A DNA stretch of 8,502 bases from Deltaproteobacteria bacterium RBG_13_49_15 (GTDB taxonomy: Bacteria; Desulfobacterota; Desulfobacteria; Desulfobacterales; UBA2156). The translations under genes and the position numbers were made by a program. The number at the start of each line of letters is the position of its first letter. Position 1 is the stretch's first letter. The stretch is from NCBI GenBank assembly GCA_001797695.1, contig MGQD01000018.1, positions 2,136-10,637 on the forward strand, written 5' to 3'. The notes under the pieces were generated by a model. It saw nothing but the letters and a program-made list of their open reading frames with translations. It had not been told where the DNA came from and searched no databases. Below are positions 1-5,900 of the stretch, piece by piece.

Positions 1-752
1 CACCGATCCTCTCTTCCATTATCGAAGCTTCCGAAAAAACCGGCAGGGACATCCGTTCGGTTAGAGCGATACTCGGACTGGGAGTGCCTGAAACCATTTC
101 AAAATATCAGAGTATTACCGGTGGAACCTTCTATTCCATGTACGGCCAGACCGAAACATCCTGCCTGGCGACACTAGGTCCATACAATGATAAGCCCGGA
201 TCTGCAGGAAAGATGATCCCGCTTTCCGAAGTCCGCCTCCTGGATGAATATGACCGGCCTGTCGGCATCGGTGAGGTCGGTGAGATCGCAATGAAGGGGC
301 CGATGGTCTTTTTGGGATACTGGAACCTTCCGGATGATACCGCCAATGCGTTTCGGAGCGGATGGCACCATACCGGCGACTTAGGGCGTTTTGATAAGGA
401 CGGCTTTTTATGGTATGCCGGGAGGAAAGCGGAAAAGGAACTCATTAAACCGGGCGGTGAAAATGTTTACCCGGCCGAGGTCGAAAAAGTGATCCTTCAA
501 CATCCTGATGTTGAAAAAACAGTAGTGTTCGGCGTTCCGGATCCCAAATGGAAGGAAGGGATCAAGGCCGTCTGCCGACTCAAGGAAGGAACGGATCTCC
601 AGCCTAAGGAACTGATCCGATTTGTGGGAGAGCGTATCGCCGGATTCAAGAAGCCCAGGTACGTTCAATTTGTCCACGATATCCCCCTGAAAGGAGACGG
701 AACCGTTGACAGGGCAAGAGTAAAAGAATTGTTTGGAGGCCCCCAAGAGTAG
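1..752 (+). CDS. AMP-forming acyl-CoA ligase, 3' part (5' end outside window)
   Basis: The frame is open from base 3 to the TAG at 750-752, giving 249 visible residues, the C-terminal part of an ANL-superfamily enzyme that activates a carboxylic acid with ATP and CoA in the cytoplasm. The GTG at 84 is an internal valine codon, not a start, because coding continues upstream. Visible motifs in order are YGQTE (141-155), the HTGD motif whose Asp (378-380) normally binds the AMP ribose, the hinge segment GRKAEKELIKPGGENVYP (about 420-473), and the C-terminal lid ending PLKGDGTVDRARVKELFG. Two features are unusual. The hinge segment is about two residues longer than the common GRKKDxIIRGGENVYP form. 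The lid position that is usually the catalytic lysine (TGK) is threonine (702-704). The substrate cannot be read from this part; a fatty or aromatic acid is plausible. A cyclase gene follows after 30 bases. I am sure of the superfamily and unsure of the substrate. Confidence 0.9.
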   Translation, partial: PILSSIIEASEKTGRDIRSVRAILGLGVPETISKYQSITGGTFYSMYGQTETSCLATLGPYNDKPGSAGKMIPLSEVRLLDEYDRPVGIGEVGEIAMKGPMVFLGYWNLPDDTANAFRSGWHHTGDLGRFDKDGFLWYAGRKAEKELIKPGGENVYPAEVEKVILQHPDVEKTVVFGVPDPKWKEGIKAVCRLKEGTDLQPKELIRFVGERIAGFKKPRYVQFVHDIPLKGDGTVDRARVKELFGGPQE

Positions 753-782
753 TTCCGGTCGCCTCATCCGGAAAGGAAAAAA

Positions 783-2597
783 ATGACGGATACCATCCAA
801 CTGGAAAGAGGCATAAAGAGCATTGAGGAATCCTTTCGATCCTTCTCCTTCATGGACTCCAGAGATAAAATTCTGGAGTCGCTATCCGGCTTCGAACACC
901 TTACCGATCATTTACAACAAATCCCTGAACTGGATGCTATCATCAAATGGCATAAAAACCTTTTTCTTCAAAAGGTATTCTATTTTCCCCGCGCTGAGCA
1001 ACTTCTGGATGAGGCGTTATGCATTCTGGAAAACAATGAAGAATCGCTTCTTCAATCCTGGAAATTGAGGGTTCTTATTTCGCTGGGGTATGTCCATCGG
1101 GCACGATGCAATTACATCGACGCGGACACCTTTTTAAACGATGCCTTGAAGATGGCACAATCCGATCCGTCCCTTTTTCGCTTTTTAGGAGAAATTTATT
1201 CTCTTTTAAGCAGCACCAATTTCTTCCTTCACTACAACAGCCGGGCAAAACGATACGCCACCCTTGAAAAAGAAATCGCAGGGAAACGGTACCATGATGA
1301 TCCATCCGACCAACCTCGTGTCGCTTCGTATGCGTTTTCCCTGGTCAACTTCTCCCGCATCCACCGGCTCATTGGCCTTATTCAGCCCGAATATGCATCG
1401 GATTTGGAAGAAGCCATCGGGATTTTCAGGCAGATCAACCATGAAAAAGGTCTTAACCTGGCTATCCTCGAGCTGGCCGAGCACCACTGCGCCACCAACT
1501 TGATCGATAACACTCTGGATATCGCTCTTTCACTGGAACAAACCTTTATTAAAGAGGGGATGTATCCGGAAGCGATTCAGGCCGGCCTGGTTGCCGTAAA
1601 GGTTTTTCACAAAACATACAATTTTGAACAGGCAAGAAAAAAGGGGGCCGAAATCATCGGATTTGCCGGGACGCATCGGCTTGAATCCGAACTCGTCATG
1701 GCGGATGTAAATCACGAACTGGGCGTGATCCATTATGCCGTGAACGAAGAACGAAAAGCGATCGGTTTTTTCAGGGAATCAGCCAGGCTGGGGATGGTGA
1801 TGGGAATCAAAAGCATCATCGTTCGAGCATTCAATGATTCACGGGTCATCGATAAACATCAGGCTGCAGAACTGTTGACTTCGGATCTTGTTTATGAAGA
1901 AGCCCGATTTGTCAGAAACCGGGTTGAACGAACGATCAATCCGTTTAAGGAATCCCGCAGCAAGGTCAAAATTTCCGCATCCACCATGTTCCTGGACATT
2001 GTCGATTTTTCGGCCATCATGATGAGATCGGATGAGGATTTGACGGTTAAAATGGTTGACGAACTCATCGACCGGATCTGCCTTATCATTTACTTCCACA
2101 ACGGTTACATCGATAAATTCCTCGGAGACGGAGTGATGGCCATCTTCGAACACGGCGATTCCCCAAAACCCGATATGGCGCTGAATATCGTTAAATGCGG
2201 CCTTGACATCCTGAGAGCGCTCAAGCACAAGAATTACAAGTTGAAAAAGGTATTCGGTGTTGATCATAACATCGATGTCCGGATCGGCATCAGCACCGGA
2301 GACATCTATGCCATTTTGCTTGGAAACTATATCAAAACCGAATTCACGTACCTTGGGAACTCAGTCAATCTGGCTTCAAAACTTGAGAAGCAGGCGGCAA
2401 GCCGGATGATCCTTGTAGACGACAAGACCTTTGAACTGGTCGGAAACCGGGTGATATCCGTTCCTCAACCGGTACAAATTCCAGGCATTGGGAAAACCAT
2501 GGCCCATAAAATCATCCGGCTTACCCGAAAAACCGAACGGACCTTTTCCGGCACGCCCCGGATCCCTGAAAACCAGAACAGCCGGCCTGAATCGTGA
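783..2597 (+). CDS. Class III adenylate/guanylate cyclase with N-terminal TPR-like region
   Basis: This 604-residue protein has no signal peptide or membrane segment. Residues 1 to about 370 are a run of amphipathic helices resembling degenerate tetratricopeptide repeats, probably a sensor or protein-binding region. A short linker helix leads to a class III cyclase domain at about 396-565. In the domain, FLDIVDFS supplies metal-binding Asp405 and DKFLGDGVMA supplies Asp449. Lys445 and Thr522 (in EFTYLGN) match the Lys/Thr pair that selects adenine in many bacterial enzymes, so the product is probably cAMP. Asn529 of the VNLA motif is kept, but the transition-state arginine four residues later is lysine (Lys533). 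The ATG at 783 has AAAGGA at 772-777, five bases away. The gene lies 30 bases after the acyl-CoA ligase and 34 before the ACT gene, suggesting one transcript. The signal sensed is unknown, and the Lys533 change leaves activity uncertain. Confidence 0.92.
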   Translation: MTDTIQLERGIKSIEESFRSFSFMDSRDKILESLSGFEHLTDHLQQIPELDAIIKWHKNLFLQKVFYFPRAEQLLDEALCILENNEESLLQSWKLRVLISLGYVHRARCNYIDADTFLNDALKMAQSDPSLFRFLGEIYSLLSSTNFFLHYNSRAKRYATLEKEIAGKRYHDDPSDQPRVASYAFSLVNFSRIHRLIGLIQPEYASDLEEAIGIFRQINHEKGLNLAILELAEHHCATNLIDNTLDIALSLEQTFIKEGMYPEAIQAGLVAVKVFHKTYNFEQARKKGAEIIGFAGTHRLESELVMADVNHELGVIHYAVNEERKAIGFFRESARLGMVMGIKSIIVRAFNDSRVIDKHQAAELLTSDLVYEEARFVRNRVERTINPFKESRSKVKISASTMFLDIVDFSAIMMRSDEDLTVKMVDELIDRICLIIYFHNGYIDKFLGDGVMAIFEHGDSPKPDMALNIVKCGLDILRALKHKNYKLKKVFGVDHNIDVRIGISTGDIYAILLGNYIKTEFTYLGNSVNLASKLEKQAASRMILVDDKTFELVGNRVISVPQPVQIPGIGKTMAHKIIRLTRKTERTFSGTPRIPENQNSRPES

Positions 2598-2631
2598 TCA
2601 TGCCGGCACAACACGATAAGGAGTGTAAAGA

Positions 2632-3111
2632 ATGGTTCGCACAGAAATTTCCCTTTTTTTAAAAAACGTGCCGGGGGAGCTCGGCAGGCTGACCTCTCTT
2701 TTATCAAAAGAGGGGATCAATATCGATGCGTTGACCATCCAGGACGCCTCCAGCTATGTCCAGGAGCTGTTTAAAGCCAGGGGTAAATCCCTTAAACGGA
2801 TCGCCTCCATTGCCAGTTACCATTCCATGCGAAAAGATTCGGCTGAATTTGCACTGATACGGCTTCTGGTAAACCATACGGATAAGGCCATCGACTTCCT
2901 CTCGAAAAACGACTATCTCTTCGATATCATGCCGGTCATTGCCATCGAATTGGAAAATAGGCCGGGAACGCTTGCCGAGGTGGCCACGAAGTTCGGAAAA
3001 GAGGGGATCAATATCAATTATGTTTACGGCTCTGTTTCCTCACCCGATGCAAAGTGCTTATTCGTATTTTGTCCCGAGGACATCGAGCTTGCCGCAAAAA
3101 TCTTCAACTGA
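2632..3111 (+). CDS. Tandem ACT-domain protein
   Basis: This 159-residue protein is built of two ACT domains and nothing else. The first (about 4-40 plus 71-95) opens EISLFLKNVPGELGRLTSLL. The second (about 101-158) opens VIAIELENRPGTLAEVATKF. Both have the family's PGxL turn and the KEGINI loop where amino-acid-type ligands usually bind. Stand-alone tandem ACT proteins bind small ligands and often sit beside CoA ligase genes; no catalytic domain is present, so a sensor or regulatory role is inferred. The first domain is split by about 27 extra residues (about 43-69), rich in Lys and Arg, between the conserved ALTIQD strand and the FALIRLLV strand. Two KEGINI stretches are encoded by an identical 19-base sequence. 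AAGGAG at 2618-2623 lies eight bases before the ATG. The gene follows the cyclase by 34 bases and is the last of its unit. Confidence 0.88.
   Translation: MVRTEISLFLKNVPGELGRLTSLLSKEGINIDALTIQDASSYVQELFKARGKSLKRIASIASYHSMRKDSAEFALIRLLVNHTDKAIDFLSKNDYLFDIMPVIAIELENRPGTLAEVATKFGKEGININYVYGSVSSPDAKCLFVFCPEDIELAAKIFN
2706..3015 (+). repeat. 19-base exact direct repeat inside the ACT gene
   Basis: AAAAGAGGGGATCAATATC occurs at 2706-2724 and again at 2997-3015, 291 bases apart and in the same frame. It encodes KEGINI in each ACT domain with identical codons. The surrounding halves of the gene have diverged, so this is either strong conservation with chance codon agreement or a trace of exchange between the two domains. 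Confidence 0.85.
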
Positions 3112-3140
3112 TCTGCATCGGTGAACGCGGATAGACCCTT

Positions 3141-4295
3141 TTAGCGGCTCCGCTTGTCCTGAAAAATGTGGTTGGAAATAACCACCCGCTGAATTTCAGA
3201 AGTTCCTTCATAGATCGTGAAAACACGCGCATCCCGGTAATAGCGCTCCACGGGATATTCCTTGATAAAACCGTATCCGCCGTGGATTTGAACCGCTTTT
3301 GCCGTCACCCGATTAACCATTTCCGACGCAAAAAGCTTGGCCATGGAAGCCTGGGCCGTGTAGTTTTCACTTCGATCCTTCATGGCCGCAGCCGAAAGCA
3401 TGAGCTGCCGGGAAGCCTCGATTTCTGTGGCCATATCGGCGACCATCCACCGAATCCCCTGAAACTTTGAAATGGGCTGGCCGAATTGTTCCCGTTCTTT
3501 GGCGTATTTCACCGAATTATCCAGGGCCGCCTGGGCCACCCCCACCGACTGGGCCGCAATCCCAATCCGCCCGCCGTCTAAAGCGGTCATGGCGATGGTG
3601 AACCCGTCCCCTTCTTTTCCAAGCCGATTTTCTACAGGAACGCGGCAATTTTCAAATGTGAGATCGGTGGTATCGGAAGCGCACAACCCCATCTTATTCT
3701 CCAGGTTCCCAACGATCAGGCCGGGAATATCTTTTGTAACAATAAAGGCGGAGATTCCCATGTGCCGGGCCGATTCATCGGTTTTCGCAGTGACGATGAC
3801 AAGGCCTGCATTCTTCCCCGTTGTGATGAACCGCTTGGTTCCGTTTAATACGTAATCGTTTCCGACCCGCCTGGCCGATGTCTTTTGCCGGGAAGGGTCC
3901 GAACCGGCATGAGGCTCGGTCAATGCAAACGCACCGATGCATTCTCCCCTGGCAAGCGGTTTGAGGAACCGTTCTTTTTGCATTTCACTTCCGTATTTTA
4001 AAATACTTTCACAAACGATGGAATTGTGCACCGACATGACGACGGCAGTGGAAGCGCATGCATAAGCGACTTCGGAAAGAGCCAGGACATACGCCACGGT
4101 GTCTGCACCGGATCCGTCATATTCCGCCGGAACCATCATTCCCATAAGTCCCAGCTCGGCCAGCCGCTTGAGATTTTCAGCAGGAAACTCTCTTGTTATA
4201 TCACGCTCCATGGCGGTCGGAGCGATCACCTCTCTGGCGAACTCTCTGACCATGGACTGAATCATCATTTGTTCATCGGTTAGCTTGAACAACAT
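3141..4295 (-). CDS. Short-chain acyl-CoA dehydrogenase (butyryl-CoA type)
   Basis: This full-length 384-residue FAD flavoprotein oxidises a short acyl-CoA to the 2-enoyl-CoA and passes electrons to electron-transferring flavoprotein. It carries the two classic family signatures: ALTEPHAGSD at 124-133, by the flavin, and QIHGGYGF at 336-343 leading to IYEGTSEIQR. Glu363 in that last motif is the catalytic base, in the position used by butyryl-CoA and other short-chain enzymes. The ATG at 4293-4295 has AAGGAA at 4302-4307, six bases away. It is the last gene of the minus-strand unit, 53 bases after the XRE-cupin regulator. Its neighbours (mutase, thiolase, hydroxyacyl-CoA dehydrogenase) point to butyryl-CoA as substrate, but isobutyryl-CoA or another short branched acyl-CoA cannot be excluded. 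No electron-transfer flavoprotein genes are in the window. Confidence 0.93.
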   Translation of the reverse strand: MLFKLTDEQMMIQSMVREFAREVIAPTAMERDITREFPAENLKRLAELGLMGMMVPAEYDGSGADTVAYVLALSEVAYACASTAVVMSVHNSIVCESILKYGSEMQKERFLKPLARGECIGAFALTEPHAGSDPSRQKTSARRVGNDYVLNGTKRFITTGKNAGLVIVTAKTDESARHMGISAFIVTKDIPGLIVGNLENKMGLCASDTTDLTFENCRVPVENRLGKEGDGFTIAMTALDGGRIGIAAQSVGVAQAALDNSVKYAKEREQFGQPISKFQGIRWMVADMATEIEASRQLMLSAAAMKDRSENYTAQASMAKLFASEMVNRVTAKAVQIHGGYGFIKEYPVERYYRDARVFTIYEGTSEIQRVVISNHIFQDKRSR

Positions 4296-4348
4296 ATTCC
4301 GTTCCTTTTCCTTTCTTTAACCCCGCCTCATCCCAGCTAAAATCGCTT

Positions 4349-4876
4349 TTATGCACCGTAAATCACCACCAAAAGCTCAGCCTGTTCTTTCCCGGTGTTT
4401 CTGAGGTGGTGCCTGATTCCGGAGTTAAAGTGAAGCGAATCGCCCTTTCCCAACCGATTGAGATGCTCACCCACGGTGATTTCCACTTTGCCGGAAATCA
4501 CATATACAAACTCTTCTCCTTCGTGCTGGTACCCGACCCCTTTGTGGTCCTGAAGGGGCTCCACGATTACCCTAAACCCCTTGAGGTGCTTGTTTTCCGC
4601 ACCGGGTGTCAAGGTGGTATAGGCATAATTGTCTGTCCTTTGGGTATATGCCTTGATCCTCTTTTTGAGACTCGAATCCTGCTCCCTCAGGAATAGGCCG
4701 GAATCGATTTCAAGAGCTCTGGCGATGGTCAATAGAGTCCCCACCGGCGGAGTCAATTTTCCTGACTCCACTTTTTTAAGATAATCGATGGAAAAGCCGG
4801 TTTCGTTGGCCATCCGTTCATAGGTCATTTTCTTCTTTTTCCTGACTTCCTTGATCCGTTTTCCGATGGAAACCAT
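4349..4876 (-). CDS. XRE-family transcriptional regulator with C-terminal cupin domain
   Basis: This 175-residue protein has an N-terminal XRE/Cro-type helix-turn-helix (about 4-63; core TYERMANETGFSIDYLKKVE) and a C-terminal cupin_2 fold (about 108-173). Such proteins bind DNA through the N-terminus and sense a small ligand or metal in the cupin, usually repressing nearby catabolic genes. Cupin motif 1 reads YQHEGEEF, keeping His118 and Glu122 but with Tyr116 where the first histidine often sits. Motif 2, GDSLHFNSGIRHHLRN, keeps His156. Three of four usual metal ligands are therefore present. The ATG at 4874-4876 is preceded by GAGGGG (4882-4887), five bases away. It lies inside the butyryl-CoA gene run, so control of that operon, including itself, is the simplest inference. 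The inverted repeats just upstream are candidate operators. Confidence 0.9.
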   Translation of the reverse strand: MVSIGKRIKEVRKKKKMTYERMANETGFSIDYLKKVESGKLTPPVGTLLTIARALEIDSGLFLREQDSSLKKRIKAYTQRTDNYAYTTLTPGAENKHLKGFRVIVEPLQDHKGVGYQHEGEEFVYVISGKVEITVGEHLNRLGKGDSLHFNSGIRHHLRNTGKEQAELLVVIYGA

Positions 4877-4891
4877 GACATCCCCTCTTTC

Positions 4892-4922
4892 CCGGAACCG
4901 AAATGCTCCATTCCGGCATTTC
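4892..4922 (-). promoter_or_regulatory. Two overlapping dyads in the leader of the XRE-cupin gene
   Basis: Two perfect inverted repeats overlap here. GAAATGC (4900-4906) pairs with GCATTTC (4916-4922) across nine bases. CCGGAA (4892-4897) pairs with TTCCGG (4911-4916) across thirteen bases. They share base 4916 and interleave, so as RNA hairpins they would exclude each other. The second ends four bases from the regulator's Shine-Dalgarno sequence. They could be an operator for the regulator itself or an RNA switch; the sequence does not decide between these, and I see no convincing promoter hexamers. Confidence 0.45.
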
Positions 4923-4928
4923 TATCAT

Positions 4929-4985
4929 GCGGCCGCCGGTGAACCCTAATCGGTTGCCGCCGATTTCTTCAAATCCGGCGGCCGC
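4929..4985. repeat. Long GC-rich nested hairpin between hydroxyacyl-CoA dehydrogenase and regulator genes
   Basis: A perfect 11-base inverted repeat, GCGGCCGCCGG (4929-4939) with CCGGCGGCCGC (4975-4985), extends by TGAA/TTCA (4940-4943 with 4968-4971) across a three-base bulge. Inside lies a second hairpin, AATCGG (4948-4953) with CCGATT (4960-4965), and a six-base loop. On the minus strand it begins eight bases after the dehydrogenase stop. No T-run follows on either strand, so it is not a canonical intrinsic terminator. A 3'-end stabiliser, an RNA processing site, an attenuator or a dispersed repeat element are all possible. Confidence 0.7.
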
Positions 4986-4993
4986 GAATCCAT

Positions 4994-5842
4994 TTAATAG
5001 GAATAAAACCCGCGGTTGCTTTTTCTCCCCAGCCATCCGGCCTCCACGTACTTCCTGAGCAGCGGGCACGGCCGGTATTTGGAATCGTTAAATCCCTTAT
5101 ATAATGTCTCCATGATGGCCAGACAGGTATCAAGCCCGATCAGGTCGGCCAGCGCCAGCGGACCCATGGGATGGTTCATTCCAAGCTTCATGACCGTATC
5201 GATATCGTCCCTGGTTCCCACACCATGGTAAAGGCAATAGATCGCCTCATTGATCATTGGCATCAATATCCGGTTGGCGATAAAACCCGGATAATCATCG
5301 GCCTTGGCCGGCGTTTTGCCGAATTTGACGGCCAGGTCCCAGGTGATCCGGAGGGTAGATTCGGAGGTAGTAATGGCCGGAATTACCTCAACCAGTTTCA
5401 TCACCGGAACCGGATTCATAAAATGCATGCCGATGACCTTATCGGGTCGCCTGGTTTTTGCAGCAATCCTGCCGATGGGAATGGAGGAGGTGTTGCTCGA
5501 AAGAATGACATGAGGTGCGCAAATACCGTCCAGATCCTTAAAAAGCTGAAATTTTATGGGTTCGTTTTCGGTGGCCGCCTCCACAATAAAATCCGCGGAT
5601 TTCATTTCAGTGATATCCGTCGTGGTTCTGATCCGCCCTAATACGGCTTCCTTTTCATCCGGTGAGATCTTCCCCTTTTCCACGCCTTTGATTAAAAGGC
5701 GTTCGATTGTTTTCATCCCCTTTGAAAGAAATTCCATGCTGATGTCGTTCATGATCACATTAAACCCGCTGATCGCCGCCACCTGGGCAATCCCATTCCC
5801 CATCTGCCCCGCGCCGATGACGCCAAATATCTTGATCTCCAT
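4994..5842 (-). CDS. hbd: 3-hydroxybutyryl-CoA dehydrogenase
   Basis: This 282-residue cytoplasmic enzyme interconverts (S)-3-hydroxybutyryl-CoA and acetoacetyl-CoA with NAD(H), the third step of butyryl-CoA oxidation. The Rossmann motif GAGQMG (10-15) is at the N-terminus. The catalytic residues are Ser119, His140 (in MHFMNP), Glu152 and Asn190, spaced as in the well-studied family members. The C-terminal helical domain follows and ends RGFYSY. The frame stays open to an ATG at 5858-5860, but that ATG has no Shine-Dalgarno sequence, while the ATG at 5840-5842 has AAGGAGA six bases ahead. That start gives MEIKIFGVIGAG and the usual family length. It is 58 bases downstream of the thiolase and 117 upstream of the regulator, in the same direction. 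It is full length with no damage visible. Confidence 0.95.
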   Translation of the reverse strand: MEIKIFGVIGAGQMGNGIAQVAAISGFNVIMNDISMEFLSKGMKTIERLLIKGVEKGKISPDEKEAVLGRIRTTTDITEMKSADFIVEAATENEPIKFQLFKDLDGICAPHVILSSNTSSIPIGRIAAKTRRPDKVIGMHFMNPVPVMKLVEVIPAITTSESTLRITWDLAVKFGKTPAKADDYPGFIANRILMPMINEAIYCLYHGVGTRDDIDTVMKLGMNHPMGPLALADLIGLDTCLAIMETLYKGFNDSKYRPCPLLRKYVEAGWLGRKSNRGFYSY

Positions 5843-5847
5843 CCGAT

Positions 5848-5854
5848 TCTCCTT
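5848..5854 (-). promoter_or_regulatory. Ribosome binding site fixing the hbd start
   Basis: AAGGAGA on the minus strand ends five to six bases before the ATG at 5840-5842. It lies inside the longer open frame that begins at 5860, showing that the six extra N-terminal residues (MDKENR) are probably not translated. Confidence 0.8.
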
Positions 5855-5900
5855 ATCCATCTTTTTTTATTTGCATCGACAAAGCGCTCCCGCCTGCACC

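Noticed and set aside
84..86. GTG as a start codon for the ligase
   Set aside because: The frame is open to the window edge and the upstream residues continue the ligase core, so it is an internal valine.
752..3141. A cyclic-AMP receptor (CRP) binding site near the cyclase or in the operon gaps
   Set aside because: No TGTGA-N6-TCACA-like sequence was found in any intergenic gap.
3143..3154. AGCGG-CT-CCGCT inverted repeat at the end of the acyl-CoA dehydrogenase gene as a terminator
   Set aside because: The loop is only two bases, the stem is short, it is inside the coding region, and no T-run follows on either strand.
4338..4351. TAAAA/TTTTA hairpin at the regulator stop codon as a terminator
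   Set aside because: Only five A/T pairs; too weak, and the next gene follows after 53 bases in the same direction with a good ribosome binding site.
4818..5069. A minus-strand open frame of 83 codons spanning the regulator leader
   Set aside because: It overlaps the end of hbd and the start of the regulator in another frame; the region is better explained by the hairpin and dyads.
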